NCBI GenBank assembly: GCA_022828595.1
Contig: JAKGHH010000005.1
Coordinates: forward strand, 61,065,655-61,129,654
Length of the DNA: 64,000 nucleotides
Direction: 5' to 3'
Source: Nelumbo lutea
Lineage: Eukaryota > Streptophyta > Magnoliopsida > Proteales > Nelumbonaceae
Shown: positions 23,302 to 34,597 of the stretch, piece after piece
How the letters are laid out: each line of letters starts with the position of its first letter
Position numbering within the stretch: the first letter of the stretch is position 1
Program-made: the position numbers and the translations under genes
Notes under the pieces: model-generated
Told to the model about the DNA's origin: nothing
What the model saw: only the letters and a program-made list of their open reading frames with translations
Databases searched by the model: none

Positions 23302-24954
23302 TCATTTTGATTTTTGACACATGGGATAGGGAGAATTGAATAGTTGGATTAGTTCAAGGAAACCAACTCCCTATTAACTCATTATGGATCCAACCACTAT
23401 TGTAAGACTCTCAACCCATATAACTTATTCATCTTATTTTTTCACATTACAAGAAAACTCCCTAATTACACTAACCCCATGGACCCACTAACATCTCACT
23501 TATTAGTACACAATCATTGCCCTGAAGTCTCCAAGCTTGTTATAACCATGATGACAGAGGGAAGGAGAGAGAAAAGCCTCTAATCTCGCAGGCACAGGAA
23601 CAATTTCATAACTAGGCATGATTTTCAAGAAAAACATATTACACATAGTGTGGTTCAAAAAAAAAATGCATGCCTGATAATGGCATCCCAAGAACAGTCC
23701 ATCTAATAAATTTTTTCCAAGTTACCTTCAGCAATGAGGAAACTAGACAAGCTGATCTCAGATATAGTTGCACCTCCTTAAGAAGGTTGAGCTTCCACCT
23801 CATCAAAATCCTTAATTTGTATTGGTTATACATACCATGTTATTTCCATCACTTAACAAATTCACCAAGGTATTGGCAATCTTACAAGTCAACCCACTAT
23901 CAAGTTTAGTTTGAGTCCTTCACTGGCATTTCAAGTGTTCAAGGAGCTTGGGAAAGTCATTAGCATAATCCCTTATTGGATCATCAACCTTTAATTTAAA
24001 ATATCCTTTGATGACAGTAGCAGGATAATTTTCTTATATAAATTAAGAAACCTGTATTTTGGGGGAAGGAAAAACCCCAAGTACAAGTGATCAGTACAGT
24101 GTATTGTCTTGTATTGAGAATAAAATTCCAATAGGGCAAAAGATGAAGTGTGTTGATGCCCTGATCCCAATAAAATCCTAGAACCTGCCATCTGTGAAGT
24201 GTACAAGACAGTGACAATACAAAATCATGAACAATGGAAGATATTACTTTTGGAATAGTATGTACTGCCATAATTGAAGCTTTTCAACTGCCCAGATTCT
24301 ATTTGTCACCAAAAGACCCAAAATCATTGACAACATCGTATCCACAAAATTCCACACCTGAATAAGGTAACAATAAATTTATAAGCAATGGTACAGATAT
24401 CCCTGTTAGCATTAAAAATGTCAGGAAAGAAGCTTTCAACACCTTGAGTAAATACAAAAGAAGGTTACATTTAGCCATTTATTTACACCACAGTCACTGG
24501 AATAACAGATTCCCTTTGTCTTATCAATGTGAGACCAATCCACTATCTAAGTCTTGCAATAGTTGATAAAATAAATTACTGAATGCCTAAATGATCCTAT
24601 ACCTTCAACTATTCCGTCTCCATGGCATAAACTCCAAAGAGCATGTGATTACCATCAATCTATTTTAGAAACCAAAGCCCAAAATTTCTTCTTTTAATCT
24701 TTGTATTCACCTCAACTCTTTGTTTATAGAGCTTCTCTCCCCTGTTATAACTATCTTGATTTATGTTTATAGAGTTTTTTTGTATGTTACACGACTTTCT
24801 CTTGTACATATGAAATGAATGGTTGGAATGAAGTTAGATTCTCCTTTTATAGTTTCAGACTTCACTGTATCTTGACCAATTTTGATTGCTTCATATATTT
24901 CTTCTTTTTCTGTTCAGTGAATATTTCTTACTTCGTTAGTGAGAAAAGGATAGA
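23302..24954. other. spacer upstream of the Myb/SANT gene
   Basis: No recognisable gene or element. A pyrimidine-rich stretch ending in TTTTTCTGTTCAG (about 24905-24917) just before the start codon of the next gene could be a splice acceptor of a 5'-UTR intron. Confidence 0.35.
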
Positions 24955-26043
24955 ATGTCTCTGAGTCAAGATGCATCTCAAGTTCGACCAAAGGCAGAGT
25001 GGACACCATCACGTGATGCGTATTTGGTTCAACTTTTTATCGAGCAATATAATAGTGGAAAAACATCTCTGAATGGATTGAAACCTGAGGTTTTTAAAGA
25101 TGTTGCAAGGGATTTTAATGAAAAGTTTGGCCTGAATTTTGAAGATAGACAGATAAAAAACCGGTATAATGTATTGAAGAAAGATTATGGCATTGTTAAA
25201 ACCCTGCTTAGCACTAGTGGATTTAGCTGGGATGAAACTCGACAAGTGGTTGTTGCTCAAGATGATGTTTGGGAGCGTTACACTGTGGTATGTGATTTCC
25301 TTCTTTCAATCTCTATAGTTAAGCTGTAAAAGCATCAAGAGCTCACACTATATGCATGCAGGTACATAACGAGGCAAAGGCCTTTCGACGCAAGGGATTT
25401 CCATTGTATAATCAATTGTCCATAATTTTTGGAGGCAGGTTTCATTTTATTTAGATGAAAAATAGGAATAAAAAGTTTTCAAAGCAATTAATAACCCCTG
25501 GTTAATGTAGGTGCAAGAGCCAATGGAAAGTGTCAAATTTCAAGCGGGGCACAAACAACACCAGAAGAGGGAAATAGCAACACTGAAACACTCCAAGCCT
25601 CTGAACCCACCGCCCAACCAGCTCGAGAAGCTAATGCTAACCTGGAAAAATCCAGTTCAAGTTTTGATTCAATTTTTAACGTAGAGGAAACACAACCCAA
25701 GAAACGTGGGTCTGATGTTCCAACAAGTTCACATCGCAGTAAAAGAGTGCGTAGAAAAGCTGAAGACAAAATAGCGGATGCACTTCATGAAATAGCAATG
25801 GCATCCAAACTCAGAGCAACTCAAAAGGCCGAATTAAATGAGAAAACATTATATCAGAAATGTATAGAAGAGTTGCAAGAAATACAGGAGTTAGATGACT
25901 CGGAGTTCGCAAAAGCGGTAAATGTTCTCAAGGAAGATAAGAATGCTATTGCTTTTATTACAATAAAAGGCCCTCGCCGTTTGACCTGGTTGAGGTCATT
26001 ATGGTCAGCACACCCTGTTACATGTAATACCACTCTTTCATAA
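24955..26043 (+). CDS. Myb/SANT-like DNA-binding domain protein, 3 exons
   Basis: Exons 24955-25287, 25362-25438 and 25518-26043 give an uninterrupted 311-residue protein. Residues about 15-136 form a plant Myb/SANT-like DNA-binding domain: EWTPSRDAYLVQLFIEQ, then FNEKFGLNF, QIKNRYNVLKKDY, FSWDE, DDVWERY and KGFPLYNQL with IIFG. A linker rich in Ser, Thr, Glu and Gln follows. Around residues 195-225 are basic runs (PKKRG, SKRVRRKAEDK) that could be nuclear localisation signals. The C-terminus is helical and charged. The family includes LIMYB-like and At2g29880-like proteins, probable nuclear DNA-binding factors. The exon 3 acceptor was chosen at AAG before 25518 because it keeps the family GRANGK-like continuation; the AG at 25510 shifts the frame. 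Such domains also occur in PIF/Harbinger accessory proteins, but no transposase is near. Confidence 0.75.
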
Positions 26044-26390
26044 TTTTCATGTCATGATTTTTTTAAGGCTCTTTTGTCATATTCTAAATGGTAGGTAATC
26101 TATCTTAACATGTTTAGGATGTGGGAAATGCGATGTATGACTTTGTAGCTTGATTTTTTTTTTTTTTCTTTTCTATTCTGACCAGTAGGGGTGGTTAAAG
26201 ACTTTGTAACTTGATTTGCTTTCTTACAGAAAAAGGTTCTGATGTGCTTTAGATATGCATATTTTGGTAAACAAGCTTCGAAATTATAATGTTTAAGGAA
26301 TTTTGGAGAATTTTGAGAAACAAAAATACACCCCTCGAAGTGTTCGTTTTTGACATCTGAAATAGGTCAATGCTTCCTTCATGTCATTTA

Positions 26391-26516
26391 GGCTGTGTTT
26401 GGTTTGAAGGAAAAAAAGTAGGGAAAGCCGGAAAGGAAGGGAAATGCAGAGAAACCTATACAAGGTTTGTAAAGGTTTCCCTACCTTTTCCTTCAATCCA
26501 AACATGTAAAATATTT
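26391..26516. mobile_element. short MITE (126 bp)
   Basis: Arms of about 32 bases, beginning GGCTGTGTTTGGTTTGAAGG at the left with the near-complement at the right (CCTTCAATCCAAACATG). TTA precedes and TAA follows. The GGCTGTGTTTGG start is Tourist-like. Confidence 0.6.
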
Positions 26517-28028
26517 TGAGGGGGGCTGCAGCTGCATTGGAAAAATGTCTTACTACTGATAATCTAATCATCAAGAAAGGTATGATGATTGATCATACAT
26601 ACGCAACTTGAATCTGTCAATCACATTCTTCTGCGTTGCCAATGGTAACTATGTGGAAAATGCTGCCATTACAAGTGTTTTAGAAATACCTGTGTTGCAC
26701 CAAAAATTTCTTGTATTTTAGGATCTTTAGTGCATATGAGTTTATACTTATTAAACTAATCCTAGCCTGACCTTTCCACCCGATCTAACAAAATTTTTTA
26801 GGGTTGAATTTGGACCAACCCAGGTCAAGTTACACTCCCATAGCACAGCACTATGACCCTTTTTCTATCCCAGAACACCTTAGCACAGTCGGAACCCATC
26901 CAAAAAAATCAATATGAAAACCAATTTGACTTTGATTTGATATGAATTATGACTCATTTAACCATTTCTTTCTTTTTTAAAATGATCATTATTATTAACT
27001 AATTTATGGTCAGTTTTGAGTTTTGACTTTTGATGCAAGTAAAGGTGAAGAGTGCTGGAGTTGAGACATTTCCACAAGGCTGCAGTGGCTAGTTGGAAAA
27101 TGTTTTCAATGCATGGCTAGTTGGAACAAGTCGGGAGGTCTTGTTCGTCGTGCGGGACGAAGTCCCACACTTCCACCAGCAGCAGCAAGTCTCCCAGTTG
27201 TCTGGATGTAGCGGACCTACATCATGTGGGGCAGGTAAATTAGTTCGTATACCTCACAGTTCACATTAATGCAAATTACAATTCCTCCCTCCTTTTGGGG
27301 GGGCCTCAATCATCAACAAAGACAAAGCCCACATCACCTCAAATATTCCTGTAATGGTGTTACCGAAAGCCACCCGCTGTGGACGTCACGGTCTGATTTG
27401 GCTTATCTTAGGTAATGTGGTCCGAATTAGGTTTGGTTATTTCTGTTTGGCTCTCTGCCGCTGGTTTCCGTCGTGGTTACTGTTTTTCTGTTTTTGTCTG
27501 CATCCACTGGAGTCTGGATAGCAATGAATCTTGACTACCCCAACAATATACTCCGGTTTTATCTGTGCTCTCAAGCTAAGGCCACAAGCAAAATATTCGT
27601 GTTTTAGTTGGTCCAGTCGTCTTTTGTGCCAAGAGTAACACCAACAACAATTGATGCAGCAATTTTGGAGGGACCGAGGGGACACCTCTTACCTGGTTTC
27701 TAACCAAGCCGAACCAGGTAACAGACACCACAAATCCAGAGTCTTCACTCACCCCTAACATCGGCATAAAGAACCCTCTCAAATTTATTTCTCAGCCTAG
27801 TGAGACCAAAGCTTTCGAAATGAAAAAGGAAAGTACAGAAAACGTTGGAAATTTATATTCAGTACTACTAATTAATTTCCATTGCAGAATACAAGCTATT
27901 GTGTTCAAAACTCTGCAAGCAAACCGAACCCACCAGACCTCCATCAAAAAGAGAGATTTTTTTGCTACTTATCCATTTCTGTACATAACTAAGAAGAGAA
28001 TAGGAGTATTGTTTTCTATCTTGTCCAT
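26517..28028. other. spacer and 3' flank of histone H1
   Basis: About 27780-28028 is probably the 3' UTR of the H1 gene on the minus strand; a minus-strand AATAAA lies near 27785. The rest shows no gene that I recognise. Confidence 0.4.
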
Positions 28029-28865
28029 TCAAGCAGTGGCCTTCCTAGCTTTCTTTGCGGCAGGAGACTTGATGGATTTGGGTTGCTTAGGCTTTGCCGG
28101 AGTTGCTTTCTTTGCCTTCTTGGGTCCAACCTTCTTTACGGTTTTGGTTGCCTTCTTGGGAGTTGCAGGCTTCTTGGGTTTTCCCTTGCGAGCGGCATAG
28201 GCGGCTTTGGGTTGTGCGGGTTTCTTTCCAGTGGCAACTTTCGCACCCTTTACGGCCTTCTGAGCATTTTCCTTCTTGCCAGATTCAGAAAGCTTGAACG
28301 AGGCCTTGATTTTGATCAGTTTCCCCTTGGCGACACAATTCTTCAATTGCAGCGCCAATATTTTCCTAAAGTTCGCAGGCAGAACAGCTTTGTGTTTCTC
28401 CTCCATGTGTTTGGCAATAGCGTAAGGACTCGAACCACTCTTTTCGTGCAGAGCCAACAATGCTTCCTTGATCATCTGCACCATACCCCCAACCATTTAG
28501 ACTCAAAAACATACCATCTTTCCCGATTGAAACCCTAATAGATTTACTGAAGTAATGTAAAATTTTTCAAACTAAAAACAATAAAGCGAAGTTCCCAATC
28601 CCGGATAATCGAAAAACATAAAAAACAAAGCAAAAAACCTGGGAACTGGAAACAGGGAGAGGTAAGTTAAAGACATGGAAATGGAGAATCTTGTTACCTG
28701 GAAGTAAGGAGGATGAGCGGGATGAGAAGGCTTGGTGACCTTCGGTTTCTTCTCCTTCGGAGCCTTCGCAGGTTTCCCAGGCTGCTCGGACTTCGCTACC
28801 TGAGCCTCAGCCGGCGGCTGCTCAACCGCAACGGTCGCGGCCTCACCTTCAACGGTCGACGACAT
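28029..28865 (-). CDS. histone H1 (linker histone), 2 exons
   Basis: Exon 1 is 28698-28865 and exon 2 is 28029-28475 on the minus strand; the phase 0 intron is 222 bases with GT-AG ends. The product has 204 residues. Residues 1-47 are an acidic then Lys/Pro-rich tail. About 48-118 is the globular winged-helix H15 domain, beginning SHPAHPPYFQMIKEALLAL with SSPYAIAKHMEEKH and LKNCVAKGKLIKIKASFKL. The C-terminal tail is rich in Lys, Ala and Pro (PKKPATPKKATK) and binds linker DNA. It compacts chromatin in the nucleus. The intron position after PYFQ is the usual one in plant H1 genes. The small size and short N-terminus are like those of stress-inducible H1 variants, but subtype is uncertain. An upstream ATG within intron sequence (28496) is not the start, because exon 1 supplies the N-terminus. 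Confidence 0.93.
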
Positions 28866-28958
28866 AGCTAGTGGAGCTAGAGAATAACAAGGAGAGAATT
28901 TAACGCTGGGAACAACTATAAGAAATTACACTGACGAAATTCAAACCAGGATCAGCAC

Positions 28959-28966
28959 TATTTATA
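28959..28966 (-). promoter_or_regulatory. TATA box of the histone H1 gene
   Basis: TATAAATA on the minus strand, about 94 bases upstream of the H1 start codon, a normal distance for a short 5' UTR. Confidence 0.65.
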
Positions 28967-30656
28967 ACTGACTCTAGGTCTACTCCTTGTTACGAAGGAG
29001 AGCTCTGATTGGTTGGATTCAGGTTATACGGATCGCCAACTTTTCGTATTGCCGATCTCAACCGTCCATGTGGGTTCTTATCTAAACGCTGTTTTTATGA
29101 GCTCTTACTGCGTAAATGGGAAGGAATTAGGCACAAGGGTTCCATTATTGTTCCTTTTTGTGTGTTAGATTGTGCTTCCTTCACATCATTTTGGTCAATT
29201 ATCTTTGCATCTGATCAGCTTATCTCGGTGTTCTTTTAAATGGGTTTGGAGAGGAGAAACCATGGATTCTAATGAAATCTTAATGGGTTAAAACAGTTGC
29301 CATTTGGCACAATTTGGGCCCCGAAAATTAAACCAGTTTTTTTCTACTGGTTTTGTAACATTTTACACGCCCATTGGTTTTCTTGTTCTTCTTTTGCAAA
29401 ATGGTAATGCCACTGCCATTTGAATCTAATTTGTACTGTTCTTCTTTTTGCTCTTTGTTTACTTTTTACTTCTCATCTTTCTTTATTTCTTTACTCTCTT
29501 TATTTTCTTTTGGGTAATATTTGGAACCAATGCCATTTACTTATAAGGTGTTTGGTTCAGTTTATATTTATTGGTTGTCGTTTATTTGTATTTTTTCATT
29601 TTAAATATTTATTTATTTGTGTTTTTTTCACTTTAAATTTTATTTATATTTTTTCGTTTTAAACATTTTCTACTTTAAATGTTTCATTTTTTTGTTCTTT
29701 GGTTGGCTTCACTTTAAATGTTTTTTATTTTCCACCTCAGATTAATACCCATTAAAGTGTGGCACATTAGCATTTCATTTCAAAAAACGTTAGAGTGTTG
29801 GAGAAAACAAGAATTTGGAGTTTCTCCAAATGATTCATGCACAAAAATCAAAACGTTTCAGTTTTTTACCATTTATTTAATAAATGATGAAATCAAACGT
29901 TTGCTTCATTTTGCTTCATATGCAATAAACGCCAATGCTTATATGGCACTGATGTGGCGGTGTTTTTTCAATAAATACCAATAGAACCAAATACATACTT
30001 AGAGGTGTTTTTTTAGAAAATGGTGCTGCATTGGCATACCATTTTCTCGAGAAAAAATAAAATCCGTTTGAGGCCATTGTTGTTATTGCCAGATATGCAT
30101 TTTCAATGCCATGTCATCATGCATAGTTTAGAAAAATGTTTTTTTTTTAAACACATAACCAAACATAGGTATGGTATGAAAAAACGGGTTTCAAACATGT
30201 TTTTTCAAAAAAAAAAAAAAAAAGTGGCATGATTCCAAACGCTGACATAATTGATCACAATGTTCATAACGATGATTAACACTTATCAACTTTTTACGAA
30301 TAGACGTGGCTCTTGGATATGTGTAAATTGAAGTGTGGGTAGCAATTTCTGGTCCAAATACACGAACCCCGCCTATCCTTATTGGTTGGCAACCCATTTA
30401 GTTTGAGTTTAGTAGAGATGTTCACGAGTCAGGTTGGGTTGGTACCTGACTAAACCGAAACCAACTGGTTATAAGGGAAAACCGGTCCAAATATGAAGGG
30501 TTGGTTTGGGTCTAGTCATTTTGGTGATGGTCAATTGGTCATCCTGGGTGATTTATTGATTTACAATCTCTTTTTCCTATTTTGTATATGACTCTTATTG
30601 GCTGATTTGTTTCATTGTCTATTTGAGCCAAATACCATCTTTTTCCATGTCATATA
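28967..30656. other. gene-free spacer upstream of H1
   Basis: T-rich and then A-rich low-complexity DNA (29400-29720) and an A17 run near 30208. A fragment of a TTCACGAGTCAGGTTGGGTT-type repeat lies near 30420-30540. No gene is supported. Confidence 0.4.
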
Positions 30657-31150
30657 ACATCACTTTAAAAGGAATACAAATACAAATATGTACATGCCAA
30701 TATACACAAAATAGTGCAAAAAATAAGATTTTGTAATTTGCACAAACTGAGCCTTATATACATGTAAGCCATACCAAAAAGTTCACAATGTATTGAGTCC
30801 AGAAAACAAACCAAGAAAGCCATGGTTGTGATTCAATGTGACTTTAAACATAACCCCAATCATTCATAACATATTATAATACTTTTAATGTATTATATGT
30901 TAGTGTTAGTACATACTTAACAATTAAAGTTGAGCGTTGATAACTGAATTGTTTAAACTCACTTTGAAAAGAGTACAAATACAAATACATACAGTGTAAA
31001 TATATATAAAATAATACAAAATATAAGATTTTATATTCAACCATACAAAAAAAAGTTCAAAATGCAATGAATCCAAAAAAAACAAACCATGATGAATGCC
31101 ATGGTTGTGGTTCAATGTGATTCTGAACATAACCACGACCATACATGACA
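30657..31150. repeat. direct duplication carrying family A MITE ends
   Basis: Two related segments of about 200 bases start at 30657 and 30957. Each begins with a damaged family A MITE end (CACTTTRAAARGARTACAAATAC) and ends in CCATGGTTGTGRTTCAATGTGA followed by an ACATAACC motif. The shared 3' flank shows that the duplication took in more than the MITE. Confidence 0.65.
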
Positions 31151-31549
31151 GAATGACTTCACAGCCAATATTTTTAATTTCAAAGAAAACGTAGTATGGT
31201 TTTGAAATACAACTACATTGTTTTTAAAACTACAAATTGAACACCACCTAAATTATAGCCACATGGATAGATGCCCACTTTGAATTGGATTGGAATCGAA
31301 GATCTTGAATCAAATCACTATTAAATTGTTAGACGGAATCCGATCCATTGATTGGGCTAAATGGCCAAACAATCATGCCATCTAAGTCAACAACGGGTTA
31401 TTTCTCTTGCATTTCAATTGTTGTGTAGTTGTGTTTGAAATTTACTTTTTCTTGAGATAAATAAAAAAGGATTCTATGTATAAAGAAGGGCAATTTTTTT
31501 AAACTATTCCTACTATTTAGCTAATTGACAAATTGTACCTTTGTTGTTA

Positions 31550-32162
31550 AGGCTGCAACTTGAGCTGGATTGGCCCAAACCAAACCCGAAAAAGCAGGAT
31601 TAGAGCTGAAATTTATGAATCTGACTTTACTTCAAATTGTATGTCCCCCACCACATACTATCTTTTATTTCTTTTAAGCTAATCACTTACTTAATCATAA
31701 TTAGAAATACTAAAACTTTAATAACATATTTTATGTTTTTGAATATTTTATTCTTTATCTCTTTTATATTGTTTTACCACCCATAACTTGCTGCCCATAA
31801 AATATCTACTATAAGTCATAATTCATAATAAATTATAGTCATTTCAAACACTTTTTTTTTCTAAGTTTTATACGTAAAGAACCATCAAAAACATCAACAA
31901 ACAAATACTAATAAAACATAGGATTAATGTATGTAGTGAAAGTTGAGTTAAAATATAATATTAAGAGGTTCTACAAGATTATGTGGGATGGAAAGAAGGT
32001 TGGGTTGGGTCCAACCCGAAGTTGACTTTGGGTTGGTTTAGGGTTGAAAGAATTTAATTAGGGTTAGGGTTAAGGTAGGGTAGGTCAGGTTGGGGGTTTA
32101 GAACTTAGAGTTGGGCTAGGGTTGGCCTCAACTTGACCTAACTCAGCCCGACTTGTAGCCCT
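31550..32162. mobile_element. nested TIR element (about 610 bp)
   Basis: Ends AGGCTGCAACTTGAGCTGG and CCCGACTTGTAGCCCT are short inverted repeats. The element interrupts the left TIR of the 3.1-kb element. It has GGGTTGGG-type words near its right end. Confidence 0.5.
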
Positions 32163-32570
32163 AATTATTGTGTATATATTGTCTTAAAGTACCCCTACTA
32201 TTTCTGACAATTGATATCGCCATTAAGTACTAACAAGAAAAAATGAGATCTCGAATTTACCCTATTCCTCAAAAATTCAAAATAAAACCCAACTGGTGAA
32301 AAATTTTAGGAACCAGAGCTCAGCACACCAGGACTGGAAATTAACTATGAATTTAAGAGAGAGAATTTGCTTCATTCTAGGCATTCATCTTTCCTTCACT
32401 TTCTCCGCTTGTTTTTTTTTTTTCTTTTGTTTTTGCTCTATTTTGTGTTGGAGATCCTGTTTTCTAAGGACTTCCACCTTTTGGGTTTTTTCCTGTTTCA
32501 ATTTAGATATGAATTTTTACAGCCCAAACTGTGGGGGTTGATAAATTTGTTGCCATAAAAGCAGGGCGGA

Positions 32571-32751
32571 GCCAGGGGGACTCAGGGGAGCCATGGCCCC
32601 CCCTATGGTTCAGAAAATCTTTATAATATATAGTTTTTTTATGTATAATTTCCCCTTTCCCCACTCTCTACTTCAATGGTTGGCCCCCGGGTCCATCCAT
32701 ACTTAATTTAGGTTTTGGCCCCTTTATAAAAAAATTCTGGCTCCCCTCGTA
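32571..32751. mobile_element. hAT-like MITE, fragment
   Basis: It starts CAGGGCGGAGCCAGGGGG, like the hAT-type element at 11234, and carries the same GGCCCCCCCTATGG-like and TTGGCCCC words. The right end (CTGGCTCCCCTCG) is degenerate and I see no clear target duplication. Confidence 0.5.
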
Positions 32752-33852
32752 AGAGCAAGCTATTTTCCTGCCGAAGTAGTTTTTTTTATAGATAACTATG
32801 CGGTTTCTTTCTTTTCCATCGAAGTAGGGCCTTAGAGAAGCCATGCTTCTTTCTTTTCTTTCTGTTACCTTTAATACTCATGAGGCCATAGAATGGCTCA
32901 GCGGAGGAACACACAAGCCTCAACTCTGAATGGACTATCACCTAAAAAACATACTAGTAGATCAGTAAGTAAACTCCTACCTATGAAATAAAAAAAAAAA
33001 AAAAGCACCCTCAGTAACTTAGTAGAGAAAAGCAATGGTGAGAAGGAAATAAGAAGAAAAGAAATTAAAAAAAAAAAAATGCAAAGGAAGATTGAGATGA
33101 AAAATCCCCGAATGGAATTTGAAAGAGGAACTTTCTCGTGCTTCATGGCGAATGGAGATGACCTTGTCGAAACCTTTCTTCCATGGCCAACTCACAAGCC
33201 TAGGTTGTTTAATTGCTTTGAAGAAGCCAAGCCACTGTGAGAGGGCTAAATAACTAGAACTTGATAAAAAAAACAAGTTGCGTAGATCTTGGGGAGTTGC
33301 AGTCCTGGGAACCAATTTAGTGATCCAACATCTAGCGATGTCAAGCTAACCCTGAGAATCTCATTTTTCTATTCGCTCTCATTGGGGTTGGACCTCAGAA
33401 AGTTCAACCCCCCAAAATGATGGTGGTGGGCGGGCCATGGCAATCCACTTCGCTTGTTGAAACAACACCTTGGGGTGTGTGCAATATCTTAGCTAACCCC
33501 AATCTCCAAGAATGGATTTAGCGTTACCATGATTGTTCATTGTCAGATCCTTGTTGCCCATAGTCGATCTTTCGCTACCAAGCTCTCTGATCGGTGGTCA
33601 AGGCAGTAGAGGTCGTTGGATCCTTCTATTCCAAACTTTCTTTGCTCGCTCCCCACCATAGTAATCTTTTATGCTCTAGGTTCCAGCTACGATCTCGTTT
33701 GATGCTAGGGTTCCATGGGCTGAAGACGAAAAGGAGAAGGTGGCTTTGCTCTTGTCACAGCTTCATCTAGAGGGAGCTGGTGTAGGGGAAGTTCTGAAAA
33801 TGGGTATCACCGGGGGGTTATAGGGCAGAAATCGGGGCTTCCGTCCACGGGG

Positions 33853-34257
33853 GTAAGGGTGTCAATCGACCAATTTTGGATTGGACCCTGTCCAGTCCAA
33901 AATCAATTTGGATGGATTGGATGGACCAACAAGACATATTGGATTGGACCTGTTCAGTCCAAAAAAATTTATTAGATTGAACTGGACTTTGTCGTTAGTA
34001 ATAAATTTATATTGGATTGTGTTGGATTAAGCTAAAATCTGGTCCATTGATGCAAAGTAAGAATATAGGTGTCAATGGACCGGGTTTGGGTTGTAACCAA
34101 TATAAATTAAAACGAATTTGAACAGATTGGATGATATAGACATTGAACTGGACCAGTCCAAAATATTCATTAGATTGGATTGGACCTGGTCCATTTGTAA
34201 TGGACTCACACGGAACTAAATCGGATTTGACCAAATCCAGTTCAATTGACACCCCTA
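33853..34257. mobile_element. nested TIR element (about 405 bp)
   Basis: The ends GTAAGGGTGTCAATCGACC and TTCAATTGACACCCCTAC are inverted repeats. The interior is rich in GGATTGGACC and complementary words. It is nested in the 3.1-kb element. Confidence 0.55.
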
Positions 34258-34597
34258 CATCGAGGACGTACGGTGGCCATCTCAATCACCATACACCCAA
34301 GAGCTTAGACGTTGGTAGGGAATCCCTATTCATCCCTACAACCGTCTCGACAATAGATACTTGATTTACAGAAGATGGACGAAGGGTAATATTTGGTGTT
34401 AAAAAAAAAGGTATACATCACGTGGTGTCACATGTGTATGGATTTTGACAGAACATTAACGAATGCCAACGATAGGGGTAGAATTAGTCAATTGCCATAA
34501 ACAATAGGGGTGGTTTAAGATAATAGTTACATTAAGGGTACAATTTGTCAATTAACTAAACAATAAGAATAGTTTAAGAAATTTACCCATAAAAAAA

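Larger units (their letters stand above)
31488..34588. mobile_element. long-TIR element, copy 1 (3.1 kb)
   Basis: The left end (GGGCAATTTTTTTAAACTATT, continuing to about 31547 and resuming at 32165-32260) is the inverted repeat of 34445-34588. ATAAAGAA precedes and ATAAAAAA follows, a likely 8- to 9-bp target duplication. A second member is at 36926-39914. Inside are two nested elements (31550-32162 and about 33853-34257), a hAT-like fragment (32571) and about 0.5 kb of non-repetitive sequence at 33300-33845. No transposase is seen. Long TIRs and the target-site length suggest a Mutator-like element. Confidence 0.6.

Noticed and set aside
28083..28538. 151-codon plus-strand frame over the histone H1 exon
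   Set aside because: It is the antisense of the Lys/Ala-rich H1 tail, whose codon bias keeps the opposite strand open.
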